This document shows, piece after piece, positions 8,444-16,630 of a stretch of DNA of 38,272 nt (its first letter is position 1; each line of letters starts with the position of its first letter). The notes beneath the pieces were generated by a model. The model was not told the origin of the DNA, did no database searches, and saw only the letters and a program-made list of their open reading frames with translations. Origin of the DNA: Polyangium fumosum (GTDB taxonomy: Bacteria; Myxococcota_A; Polyangia; Polyangiales; Polyangiaceae). The position numbers and the translations under genes were made by a program. Location of the stretch: the NCBI RefSeq assembly GCF_005144585.1, contig NZ_SSMQ01000071.1, forward strand, positions 1-38,272. Direction: 5' to 3'.

Positions 8444-8458
8444 CCCCTGCCGCAGGGG
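8444..8458 (+). terminator. Candidate terminator after the TIR-like gene
   Basis: CCCCTG-CCG-CAGGGG forms a tight 6-bp hairpin 21 bases after the stop codon. It is followed by GCGGAATTT, with no long T run, so termination is only plausible. The rest of 8424-8703 holds no other feature I can support. Confidence 0.35.
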
Positions 8459-8690
8459 CGGAATTTCAGCGCCTTCACGGGCCCTTGGAAGAGTCCGTAG
8501 AGCCGGACCTCGGCGAGGGTTGTGGAGAGTCCGGCGGGAGCGGTATAGTTCGGCTGGATCCGCGTGCCCGGCTCGGGCGTACCCTTCGCTTCCTCATGCC
8601 GCCTTCGTCCCAACACCCGCCCGCGTCCGCTCGACCGCCGAGCAGCGCCGCGATCACGGGCGCAGCGGAGAACCCCGATCCCTCGGAGGC

Positions 8691-8695
8691 GGAGG
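8691..8695 (+). promoter_or_regulatory. Ribosome binding site fixing the kinase start
   Basis: GGAGG lies 8 bases before ATG 8704. It favours this start over ATG 8596 and over more distal in-frame codons, which would only add Pro/Ser-rich residues without family support. Confidence 0.65.
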
Positions 8696-8703
8696 CGCGA
8701 GCC

Positions 8704-10278
8704 ATGGCCGACACGCAGGACGCGCCCCGCTCCGGAATGCCGCGCTCCACGCCGCCGCGCTCCACGCCGTTCGAGGCCTCGCCCGCCGCGAGTTACCTCG
8801 CCGGGGACGTGATCGCCGGCAAGTACCGGCTGTCGAAGGTCCTCGGCGAGGGCGGCATGGGCGCGGTGTGGCTCGCGAAAAACCTCACGCTCGACATCGA
8901 CGTCGCCGTCAAGCTCATCCGCCGCGACTTCGCCACGGCCGAGGCGTCGCAGCGCCTCCTGCAAGAAGCGCGGGCCGCGGCGCGCATCGGGCATCCCTCG
9001 ATCGTGCGCGTGTTCGACTTCGGCACGACGGAGCAGAAGGACCCCTTCATCGTGATGGAGGTCCTGCACGGCGAGTCGCTCGGGCAGACGATCTCGCGCC
9101 GTCGCAGGCTCTCGCCCGCGGCCGCCGTGCGCACGCTCCTGCCCGTCGCGAGCGCGCTCGCGGCCGCGCACGCGAAGGGCATCGTCCATCGGGATCTCAA
9201 GCCCGACAACGTCCTGCTCGTGACCGACGATCGCGGCGCTGTCGTGCCCAAGATCGTCGACTTCGGCATCGCGAAGCTGCACCACGAGGAGGTCGTGCGC
9301 ACGACGACGCAGGCGGGCGTGATCCTCGGCAGCCCGCACTACATGTCGCCCGAGCAAGCGTGTGGCCGCAGCGACGTCGATCATCGCACCGACATCTGGG
9401 CGTTCTGCGTGATGCTCTACGAGGTCACGACGGGCCTCAAGCCCTTCGACGGGGGGAACTACAACGCGCTGCTCAGCGCGATCTTGCTGCGCGATCCGGA
9501 GCCCTGGTCCGTGCACGAGATCGACGACGAGGAGCTCTGGTCGATCGTGCAACGAGGCCTCATGAAAGAGGCCGACGATCGCTGGCAGTCGATGCGCGAG
9601 CTCGGCGCCGCGCTCGCCGCGTGGGCGCAGAGCCACGGCGTGGAGACCGACGCCGCGGGCAACTCGCTCCGCGCCCACTGGCTCGAACCCGAGGAGCATC
9701 GGCCGCTCTCCGATAGGCCGCCGATGTCCGCCCTGCAGCCCTCGTCGCCGCGGCCGCGCATGATCTCCGAGCGCGAGATCGCTCCGCTGCGCTTGCCGTC
9801 GGACGTCGACGGCGAGGCGGCCGATCCCGCGACGCAGAGCGCGGAGGGCGACGCCGAGACGAGCGGTTCCATCCGCCCTCCTTCGAGCGTCCCCTCGCCG
9901 ACGACGAGCACGCGCCCGCCCGAGCGACGCTCGCCTGCGCTCTGGATCGGGCCGATCGCGCTCGCGGTCGGCGCCGCCTCGGCGGGCGCGTGGATCTACC
10001 TGCAGGGAGATACGTCCACGCAGACCGATGCGAGCGCGCGCGCGCCCGCGGCCCTGACCGCGCCGCTGCCGAGCGAGATCAACACGAAGGCCGCGATCCT
10101 CCCCGCGATGCCCTCCGCGGCGCCGCCCCCGAGCGCCGCGCCTGCATCGAGCGCCAGCAGCGACGCCTCCGCGCAGCCGGTCGCGCCGGGCACGAACGCG
10201 CCGAACGTCACGAAGCCCCTCGGCGGCAAAAAGGGGCCGGGTCCGAACATGCCTGTCCCCACCGAACCCAACTTCTGA
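8704..10278 (+). CDS. Membrane-anchored Ser/Thr protein kinase (PknB-like)
   Basis: The 524-residue protein has a complete Hanks-type kinase domain at about 40-310: glycine loop GEGGMGAVW (48-56), VAVK with Lys70, catalytic loop HRDLKPDN (162-169), DFG (187-189), activation end GSPHYMSPEQA (209-219) and TDIWAFCVMLYEVTTG. All catalytic residues are present, so it should be active. An acidic, Pro/Ser-rich linker follows, then one membrane helix (ALWIGPIALAVGAASAGAWIYL) and a Pro/Ala/Ser-rich extracytoplasmic tail of about 80 residues with no folded domain visible. The kinase faces the cytoplasm. The next gene, a Kelch lipoprotein, starts 4 bases after the stop, so the two are co-transcribed. 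The downstream TPR-PEGA protein and S9 peptidase may belong to the same unit. Substrates unknown. Confidence 0.95.
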   Translation: MADTQDAPRSGMPRSTPPRSTPFEASPAASYLAGDVIAGKYRLSKVLGEGGMGAVWLAKNLTLDIDVAVKLIRRDFATAEASQRLLQEARAAARIGHPSIVRVFDFGTTEQKDPFIVMEVLHGESLGQTISRRRRLSPAAAVRTLLPVASALAAAHAKGIVHRDLKPDNVLLVTDDRGAVVPKIVDFGIAKLHHEEVVRTTTQAGVILGSPHYMSPEQACGRSDVDHRTDIWAFCVMLYEVTTGLKPFDGGNYNALLSAILLRDPEPWSVHEIDDEELWSIVQRGLMKEADDRWQSMRELGAALAAWAQSHGVETDAAGNSLRAHWLEPEEHRPLSDRPPMSALQPSSPRPRMISEREIAPLRLPSDVDGEAADPATQSAEGDAETSGSIRPPSSVPSPTTSTRPPERRSPALWIGPIALAVGAASAGAWIYLQGDTSTQTDASARAPAALTAPLPSEINTKAAILPAMPSAAPPPSAAPASSASSDASAQPVAPGTNAPNVTKPLGGKKGPGPNMPVPTEPNF

Positions 10279-10282
10279 GCTC

Positions 10283-11827
10283 ATGAACGCTCGTGGCACG
10301 CCGCTCACGCTCCTCCTCCTTCCCCTGCTGATCACGCCCGTCGCGTGCTCGCTGCTCGCCGAGTCGGAGCTCGCGGGCAAACCCCTCGAAAACGTCGGCG
10401 GAGCCGGGGCCACGGGCACGGGCGGCAGCGGGAACGACGGGGGCGGCGGCGCTCCGCCGTGCAACAACGCGTGCAGCGCGAGCGAGGCGTGTTGCGCCGA
10501 CGCGTGCGTCGATGTCACGGCGAACGTCGAGCACTGCGGAGGCTGCGGGCAGGCGTGTGCGGCCGGCGAGCGCTGCTGCGGCGACGCGGGCTGCGCGGCG
10601 TGCTGCGAGACGGCGAACTGCCCCGCGGATCACGAGTGCCTCGGCAACACGTGTGTCCTCCAGTGTGGCGGGGAGACGCAGGCCTGCGGCGAGGTCTGCG
10701 CGCTCCTGGATTCGAACCCGCAGCACTGCGGCACATGTTTCAAGGACTGCCTCGCGGGGCATGCGTGTGCGAGCGGAGTCTGTCAGCCCGGCTGGGTGGA
10801 GATGACCCCCATGAACGCGCCCACGCCGCGGCAACGCGCCGCGGCCGCGTGGGCGGGCACGAAGCTCTTCGTGTGGGGCGGCCAGAACGCGCAGGGCGCG
10901 CTCGGCGATGGCGCGCTCTACGATCCCAAGACCGACACGTGGACGGCCGTCAGCGCCATGGGCGCGCCCGAGCCGCGCGTCGACGCCGTCGCGGTGTGGA
11001 CCGGCGAGCGTGTCCTCGTCTGGGGCGGCGGCCCCGCGAACGGCTCCACCGCGCTGAACACCGGCAAGCTCTACGATCTCACGACCGACACGTGGAGCGA
11101 CGTCGGCATCGCGCCCATCGGCCGGCGCACGCCCGTCGCGTTCTCCACGGGCAGCCGCGTGCTCATCTGGGGCGGCAGCAGCGGCGGCTCGCCCATCGCG
11201 GGCGGCGCGCTCTACGACCCCGCCATGAACAAGTGGAGCTCGATGAGCACCGCCAGCGCGCCGAACGCCCGCACGAACACCGGGTGGGTCTGGTCCGGCA
11301 CGGAGATGCTCCTCTTCGGCGGCCGCCCCTTCGCCGCCGGCGCGTCGAACGAGGGTTTTGGCTACGATCCCGTGATGAACAAGTGGCGCAGCCTTTCCAC
11401 CCTGAACGCGCCCACCGCGCGGTATGATGCGTTCACCGTGTGGATGAACGGCACGATGCTCGTGCACGGCGGGCGCGACGTGGCCGGCGCCGCCTTCGAA
11501 GACGCTGCGATCTACGACCCGATGAGCAACGTCTGGAGCTCCACGACCACGAACGGAAAGCGCTCCGCGCCGATGGGCCGGACCGGCGTCGCGGGCTACG
11601 CCGGCACCCGTGCCGTCCTCGCCGGCGGCCTCGACACGACGCAGAAGATCGCGCTCGACGGAGCCGCGTACGACGTCACGAACGCGTCGTGGAGCGCGAT
11701 CCCGCCCTGGCCCTCGATGGCCGATCACGAGTACGGCGTCGCCGTCTGGACCGGCGAGGAGATCCTCCTCTGGAGCGGGCTCGACAACGGCACCTTGATC
11801 TCCGCGGGGGAGCGCTACCGTCCTTGA
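10283..11827 (+). CDS. Kelch-repeat lipoprotein with Cys-rich N-terminal region
   Basis: The 514-residue protein begins with a lipoprotein-type signal (LLLLPLLITPVAC, Cys22), then a Gly-rich linker (GGAGATGTGGSGNDGGGG). Residues 60-170 hold about 24 cysteines in repeated CxxC-type blocks (CGGCGQAC, HCGTCFKDC), resembling the stigma-type Cys repeats of myxobacterial surface proteins. From residue 175 there are at least six Kelch-like blades, each with a LFVWGG-type strand, an ALYDP turn and W-S/T ends (KLFVWGGQNAQG, RVLVWGGG, RVLIWGGS, EMLLFGGR, TMLVHGGR, EILLWSGL), forming a beta-propeller likely to bind protein or glycan outside the cell. It starts 4 bases after the kinase stop and its stop overlaps a possible TTG start of the next gene. 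Ligand unknown. Confidence 0.92.
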   Translation: MNARGTPLTLLLLPLLITPVACSLLAESELAGKPLENVGGAGATGTGGSGNDGGGGAPPCNNACSASEACCADACVDVTANVEHCGGCGQACAAGERCCGDAGCAACCETANCPADHECLGNTCVLQCGGETQACGEVCALLDSNPQHCGTCFKDCLAGHACASGVCQPGWVEMTPMNAPTPRQRAAAAWAGTKLFVWGGQNAQGALGDGALYDPKTDTWTAVSAMGAPEPRVDAVAVWTGERVLVWGGGPANGSTALNTGKLYDLTTDTWSDVGIAPIGRRTPVAFSTGSRVLIWGGSSGGSPIAGGALYDPAMNKWSSMSTASAPNARTNTGWVWSGTEMLLFGGRPFAAGASNEGFGYDPVMNKWRSLSTLNAPTARYDAFTVWMNGTMLVHGGRDVAGAAFEDAAIYDPMSNVWSSTTTNGKRSAPMGRTGVAGYAGTRAVLAGGLDTTQKIALDGAAYDVTNASWSAIPPWPSMADHEYGVAVWTGEEILLWSGLDNGTLISAGERYRP

Positions 11828-11829
11828 CC

Positions 11830-12786
11830 GTGATCCCGAGGCGTATCGTCTCCTCCCTCGTCCTCGTTGCGATGCTCTGGAGCCATGGGCTCGCGCATGC
11901 GCAGAGCCCTGCGGACGTCGCCCTCGCGCGTGAGCTCTTCCGCGACGGCGCCAAACTCGCGCAGGAGGGACGCTGGGCCGAGGCGCGCGAGCGATACATG
12001 CGCTCGCTCGCCCTCCGGCGCGCGCCGCTCACCCTCTACAGCCTCGGCGTCGCGAACCGCGAGATCGGCCGCCTCGTCGACGCCCTCGAGAGCTTCCGCG
12101 CCTTCCTCGTCGAGGCGGATCTGCAGAACGCAGCCAACAAGCCGTACGAGCAGCCGGCGCGTGAAGCCATCGCCGCGCTCGAGCTGCGCGTCGGCCGGCT
12201 CGACATCCACATCGCCCCCGCCGCGCCGCCCGCGCTCAGCATGCGCGTCGACGGCGCCGAGGTCCCGCAGGCGGCGCTCGGCTTGCCGCGCATCGTCGAT
12301 CCGGGCGAGCACACGATCGTCGTGCGCGCGCAGGGCTACCGCGAGGCCACGACGCGCGCCAAGGTCGGCGAGGGCGAACAGAAGGCGATCACGGTGACGC
12401 TCGTGCCGCTCGGCCCGAAGGGACCCGGCCCCGGCCCCTTGAAGCCGCCCGGCGGTGGCACGCCGCCGCTCCCGCCCGAGCAGCCCATCGTGCCGATCTT
12501 CCTCCTCGCCGGCGGCGCCGTCGCCCTCGCGTCGGGCCTCACGGTCGGATTGATTGGTGTTCAAAAGGCCTCCGATGCCCCCGTGCAGGACGGGCCCGAG
12601 GCCGCGCAAGCGCGCAGGTTCGCGCTCGCGGGGGACATCGTCGGCAGCGCCGGCGTCCTCGCCGCGGGTGCGGGGCTCGCGATGCTGCTCCTCGGCAAGC
12701 CGCCCGACCCGCCGACCGATCCCTCCGAGGTCTCGGTGCGGCCGTTCGTCTCGCCGACCGGGATCGGCCTCGTCGGCCGTTTCTGA
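11830..12786 (+). CDS. TPR-PEGA domain protein with two C-terminal membrane helices
   Basis: The 318-residue protein has a signal peptide (IVSSLVLVAMLWSHGLAHA, cleavage before QS), a short TPR-like helical region (about 28-115: ALARELFRDGAKLAQEGRWA, LTLYSLGVANREIGRLVDAL), then a PEGA-like beta domain (122-194; IVDPGEHTIVVRAQGYRE), a Pro/Gly-rich linker and two hydrophobic helices (about 221-244 and 269-288). The C-terminal VSVRPFVSPTGIGLVGRF ends in Phe, like many outer-membrane-associated proteins of this group. Such TPR-PEGA proteins commonly follow Ser/Thr kinases in myxobacteria; their role is unclear but envelope location is likely. GTG 11830 is chosen; TTG 11824, overlapping the previous stop as TTGA, is an alternative and better spaced from GGGGGAG at 11806-11812. 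Confidence 0.88.
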   Translation: MIPRRIVSSLVLVAMLWSHGLAHAQSPADVALARELFRDGAKLAQEGRWAEARERYMRSLALRRAPLTLYSLGVANREIGRLVDALESFRAFLVEADLQNAANKPYEQPAREAIAALELRVGRLDIHIAPAAPPALSMRVDGAEVPQAALGLPRIVDPGEHTIVVRAQGYREATTRAKVGEGEQKAITVTLVPLGPKGPGPGPLKPPGGGTPPLPPEQPIVPIFLLAGGAVALASGLTVGLIGVQKASDAPVQDGPEAAQARRFALAGDIVGSAGVLAAGAGLAMLLLGKPPDPPTDPSEVSVRPFVSPTGIGLVGRF

Positions 12787-12814
12787 TCGCGCCGCGTCTG
12801 GTAGCATCGCGCGC

Positions 12815-14851
12815 ATGCGCCTTCCGCGACTCGCCCTCCTCGTCGCCACGGGCCTCGCCTCCTGCGCCTCGCCGGAGCCGCCGAAGCCCGTGCCGGTCCC
12901 GCCGGCCGCCCTCGTCCCTCCCACGTTCGGCCCCTCGCCGGAGACGACGCCCGCGCCTCCTGCCGAGGCCGCTCCCTCTTCGGGCATCACGCTCGAACAG
13001 CTCCTCGACGTGCACCGCGCGACGGCCCCACGCGCGCTCGGCCGCGAGAAATTCCTGTTCCTCTCGGATGCCCCGGGCACGATGCAGATCTTCTCGGCCT
13101 CGCTCGACGCGGCGCCCACGGCCGAGCCGCAGGCCCCGGTGCAGCTCACCAAGTTCCCGGACCGCGTCTCGGATTTGCGCGTCGCGCCCGGCGGCGCGGG
13201 CGCCGTGTTCCTCAAGGACAAGGGCGGCGACGAGAACGATCAGATCCACTGGCTCGACCTCGCGGCGGGCGACAAGCCCGAGGCCACGCAGGCGCTCACG
13301 GACGCGCCCAAGGTCAAGCACACGCTCCCCGTCTTCGACGACGCCGGCAAGCGCTTCGCGTTCACCTCGAACGCGCGCAACGGCAAGGACATGGACCTCT
13401 ACGTCGAGGCGCTGCCCGCGAAAAAAGACACGTTCGGCAAGAAGCCCATCGCCGAGCTCTCGGGCAGCCACGCCGTCGCTGATTTCGACGGCGATCGTGT
13501 CGTCGTCGTCGAGGTCCGCTCCGGCTTCGATCAAGACCTCTGGCTCGTCGACACGAAGACCGGCACGAAAAAGCTCCTCACGAAGCACAAGGGTGACGAG
13601 CGCTGGGGCGCCCCGCGCTTCACGCGCGACGGCAAGTCCTTGCTCGTGCTCACCGATCGCGGCCGTGAGTTCCTCTCGCTCGTGGCGCTCGACATCACCA
13701 GCGGCAAGATCACCCCGATCTTCGAACCCGATCACGACGTGCAGGACGTCACCGTCCCCGCGTACACGAGCCCCAAGGCCGAGGCGTCCCAGCCCGAGGA
13801 CATCGTCGCGCTCACGGTGAACGTCGGCGGCGTGGAGGAGGTGCACGTCGTCACGCTCGACGCGAAGCGGAAGATCGTGGCGAAGAAGAAGGCCGACCTC
13901 GGCGGCGTGGTGACGAGCGTGAACCTCGCCCCGACCGGCGACGCGGCCTTCGTCGGCCTCGAGCGCCCGAACCTCCCGACCGAGGTCTATCGCGTCGACG
14001 TCGCGACGGCCGCGGTCACGCGCGCGACGAAGAGCCACCACGCGGGCATCGACACCTCGAAGCTCGTCTCGCCGGAGCTCCTCACGATGAAGACCTCCGA
14101 CGGCCGCGCCGTCTCGTTTTTTTATTACCAGACGACGCCCGCGGCCGGCGAGAAACGGCCCGTCGTGATCTCCGTGCACGGCGGCCCCGAGGGACAGGCC
14201 CAGCCCACCTTCAGCCCGCTCGTGCAATCACTCGCGCTCGCCGGGTATGCGGTGGCGACCCCGAACGTGCGCGGCTCGACGGGCTACGGCAAATCGTTCT
14301 CCCACCTCGACGACAAGGAGAAACGCGAGGACTCGGTCCGGGATCTCTCCGAGGTCGGCAAGTTCATCGCGGCCCGCCCCGACGTCGATCCCACGCGGAT
14401 CGCGCTCATGGGCGGCAGCTATGGCGGATACATGGTCCTCGCCGGGCTCACGCTCTACCCCGATCAATGGGCGGCCGGCGTCGACATCGTGGGCATCGCC
14501 AATTTCCGCACCTTCCTCGAACAAACCGCTCCTTATCGCCGGGCCCTGCGCGAAGCCGAATACGGCTCGCTGGCGAAGGACGGCGCCTTCCTCGACCGCG
14601 TGAGCCCCATCCACAAGGTCGACCGCATCAAGGCCCCGCTCATGGTCGTGCACGGCACCCGGGATCCCCGCGTCCCCATCGGCGAGGCTCGCCAGATCGC
14701 CGAGGCCGTCAAGAAGCGCAACTTGCCCGTCGAGCTCATGACCTTCGAGGACGAGGGCCACGGCATCGCCAAGCGTAAGAACCGACTCGTCGCGTTCCCC
14801 GCGATGATCCAGTTCCTCGACAAACACGTGAAGGCGAAGGCCGCTCCCTGA
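12815..14851 (+). CDS. S9 family prolyl oligopeptidase-type peptidase, lipoprotein
   Basis: The 678-residue protein begins MRLPRLALLVATGLASC, with lipobox L-A-S-C (Cys17), so it is exported and lipid-anchored. A Pro-rich linker leads into an N-terminal beta-propeller (about 70-410) with TolB/DPP-like blades (FLFLSDAPGTMQIFS, LRVAPGGAGAVFLKD, GAPRFTRDGKSLLVLTDRG). The C-terminal alpha/beta hydrolase has the S9 catalytic triad: Ser535 in GGSYGGY, Asp617 in HGTRDPRVP and His649 in DEGHG. SVHGGPEGQ near 455 supplies the oxyanion-hole strand. It would cleave peptides, likely after Pro or Ala, outside the inner membrane. It starts 28 bp after the TPR-PEGA gene and may share its transcript. A strong hairpin follows its stop codon. 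Confidence 0.95.
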   Translation: MRLPRLALLVATGLASCASPEPPKPVPVPPAALVPPTFGPSPETTPAPPAEAAPSSGITLEQLLDVHRATAPRALGREKFLFLSDAPGTMQIFSASLDAAPTAEPQAPVQLTKFPDRVSDLRVAPGGAGAVFLKDKGGDENDQIHWLDLAAGDKPEATQALTDAPKVKHTLPVFDDAGKRFAFTSNARNGKDMDLYVEALPAKKDTFGKKPIAELSGSHAVADFDGDRVVVVEVRSGFDQDLWLVDTKTGTKKLLTKHKGDERWGAPRFTRDGKSLLVLTDRGREFLSLVALDITSGKITPIFEPDHDVQDVTVPAYTSPKAEASQPEDIVALTVNVGGVEEVHVVTLDAKRKIVAKKKADLGGVVTSVNLAPTGDAAFVGLERPNLPTEVYRVDVATAAVTRATKSHHAGIDTSKLVSPELLTMKTSDGRAVSFFYYQTTPAAGEKRPVVISVHGGPEGQAQPTFSPLVQSLALAGYAVATPNVRGSTGYGKSFSHLDDKEKREDSVRDLSEVGKFIAARPDVDPTRIALMGGSYGGYMVLAGLTLYPDQWAAGVDIVGIANFRTFLEQTAPYRRALREAEYGSLAKDGAFLDRVSPIHKVDRIKAPLMVVHGTRDPRVPIGEARQIAEAVKKRNLPVELMTFEDEGHGIAKRKNRLVAFPAMIQFLDKHVKAKAAP

Positions 14852-14860
14852 TACCCCAAA

Positions 14861-14905
14861 AAACGCGGCGCCCGGGCCGAGAGGCCACGCGCGCCGCGTT
14901 TCTCT
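14861..14905. terminator. Bidirectional terminator after the S9 peptidase gene
   Basis: AAACGCGGCGC (14861-14871) pairs perfectly with GCGCCGCGTTT (14891-14901), with an inner GGCC-GAGA-GGCC hairpin in the loop. A-rich sequence precedes and TTTCTCTTT follows. It sits between convergent genes and could serve both. Confidence 0.75.
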
Positions 14906-14930
14906 TTCGAATCGGGGGACGAGCGCCCGT

Positions 14931-15491
14931 TCAGGGCAGGAGCCTCGAGAGGAAGCTCCACTTCGTCGACTGTCCCGACTTCATCGCCAGAATCGCTGTG
15001 ATACCAATCACGCCTGCCGTGCACGCCAGGTTGATCGGTCCCATCACGTTCAACAACCGCATGAACCCCCTTGCCTCCTCGGGCGTCTGGGCCGACGGCT
15101 CGCTCCCCGATTGCACGGGCACGGCGCCTTCCGGGGCCTGCTTGCCGAGCTCTTGACCGCTCAGGATGTTCGCCGCGCCCGTGAGGACGGCGGCGCCGAG
15201 CAGGATGTCCTTCGCGAGGACGAGCCCGCGTGTCTCCTCGTCGATCGAGCGCCCCGAGATCGCCGCGCGGCCGATGAACCAGGTCAGCGCCGCGACGCCC
15301 AGGCTCGCCGCGGTCACCACGTTGTAGTTGCTCCATGCGTCGTGGAGGACCTGTCCTCGCTCCTGCTCGGAGCCGATGTCCTGGACCGCGCGCGAAAGCG
15401 CGAGCTTGCCGAAGAGCGGTCCACCGAAGCCGGCGGCGAGGCCGAGATCATGCAGCACCCAGGCGGACGTCGAGAGCACGGCCATGGTCAT
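14931..15491 (-). CDS. Four-helix membrane protein, unknown function
   Basis: The 186-residue protein is hydrophobic, with about four membrane helices: near residues 5-30, 58-77, 91-108 (LAKDILLGAAVLTGAANIL) and 150-170 (LLNVMGPINLACTAGVIGITAILA). Between the third and fourth is a Pro/Ser/Glu-rich loop. No known motif is recognised. Two ATG codons 6 bases apart are possible; a GGGAG stretch is better spaced for the inner one (15485). The gene is convergent with the S9 peptidase gene across a terminator and divergent from the gene at 15643. Small membrane proteins like this are frequent in large myxobacterial genomes; I cannot assign a role. Confidence 0.75.
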   Translation of the reverse strand: MTMAVLSTSAWVLHDLGLAAGFGGPLFGKLALSRAVQDIGSEQERGQVLHDAWSNYNVVTAASLGVAALTWFIGRAAISGRSIDEETRGLVLAKDILLGAAVLTGAANILSGQELGKQAPEGAVPVQSGSEPSAQTPEEARGFMRLLNVMGPINLACTAGVIGITAILAMKSGQSTKWSFLSRLLP

Positions 15492-15642
15492 TCTCCCTTC
15501 CTGACGAATGCGATCGGCCCCCCGGGGGAGACCGGTCTTTGCTCACCGCTTCCATGTCTGCACGCGCGATGCCGCGAAAGGCCGCCCCCGCCCGCACGCC
15601 CATCGTTGAAATCCCTCGCCCGACCCCTGTAGAACATCCCAC

Positions 15643-16596
15643 GTGAACCGGATCGATCCCTCCGACAAGACCCTCGTCGAGCAGCTCCGCGCCCTCGCCG
15701 GCGTCTCGGCCGACACGAATGCGTTCGACATCGTCAGGGAGGACGGCCGGACCATCCACGTCCGCTTCAGCCCCGGCTCGACCGACTCTCTCGACGTGAA
15801 GACCGCCATTCTGGAGCACGGCTCCCCGCCGCGCGCCGTCCTGGCGGGGTATCGCAATGGCCGCCGTGAAGGACCGCTGCTCGTCCCGAGGCCCATGCGC
15901 CTCCTGCTCCGCAAAGAGACCGCGTCGAATCGTGAGGGCAAAAAGAGCGGCGTGGATCACGAGATCCAGACCGGCGACCCCTCCTTCGACGACGAGGTCT
16001 TCATTGATACGTTGATCAACGATGATCTCGTCCGCGCCATCCTCGCCTCGCCCGACGCCCGCGCCGCGATCCTCTCGCTCCTCCGCGACAAATGCCACAC
16101 GGTCCGTATCGACGAAACGAGCGCCGGCGAGATCTCGCTCGATCTCGTCGAGTTCACCCAACCCGCGCCCGATCAGGCGCGCGGCGCGCGTATCGTCGAC
16201 GCCCTCGTCCGCCTCGCCGCGTCCTTGCCTCCCCTCCGGGCGAGCGGCGAGGCACCCCCGATGGATCACCAGGCCGCGGCGTCCACGGCCGGCTGCGTTT
16301 TTGGCTTCCTCGGCCTCATCGTGACCCCGCTGGTCATGTTCGGCCTCGCGCCGAGCCACTGTGTCGAATCGGACGGGGAAGGATCGAGCCTCGTGTGCAG
16401 CGCGGGCCCGGAGTGTTGCGAGCCGCTCTGGGTAGGTTTTTTCGCGGGGATCTTCCTGAGCCTGCCGATGATGCTCCTTCTCCACCGAATGGTGCGCGGG
16501 AAGCCGAACTCCTCGACAAACCGGTTCATCTTGCAATGCGCCACCCTCGTCGTGTTCGCCGAGCTCGGGATCATCGTCGCGCGCCTATGGCGTTAG
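15643..16596 (+). CDS. Membrane protein of unknown function
   Basis: The 317-residue protein has a cytoplasmic-looking N-terminal part of about 210 residues and two or three C-terminal membrane helices (GCVFGFLGLIVTPLVMFGLA near 227-245, LWVGFFAGIFLSLPMMLLL near 268-286, and CATLVVFAELGIIVARL at the end). Between the first two is a short loop with paired cysteines (HCVESDGEGSSLVCS, ECCEPLW). The segment TGDPSFDDEVFIDT recalls a block of DUF3137-like membrane proteins, but this is a weak resemblance. The start is GTG 15643 with no clear ribosome site. It is divergent from the four-helix membrane protein, and the next gene starts 34 bp after its stop on the same strand. Confidence 0.75.
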   Translation: MNRIDPSDKTLVEQLRALAGVSADTNAFDIVREDGRTIHVRFSPGSTDSLDVKTAILEHGSPPRAVLAGYRNGRREGPLLVPRPMRLLLRKETASNREGKKSGVDHEIQTGDPSFDDEVFIDTLINDDLVRAILASPDARAAILSLLRDKCHTVRIDETSAGEISLDLVEFTQPAPDQARGARIVDALVRLAASLPPLRASGEAPPMDHQAAASTAGCVFGFLGLIVTPLVMFGLAPSHCVESDGEGSSLVCSAGPECCEPLWVGFFAGIFLSLPMMLLLHRMVRGKPNSSTNRFILQCATLVVFAELGIIVARLWR

Positions 16597-16630
16597 GCTC
16601 GGCGACGCGCTACCCGGAGGAACTCTCCGC

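Noticed and set aside
8260-10518. A minus-strand open frame of 752 codons opposite the kinase.
   Set aside because: It runs antisense to a full kinase domain and has an Arg-rich composition typical of shadow frames.
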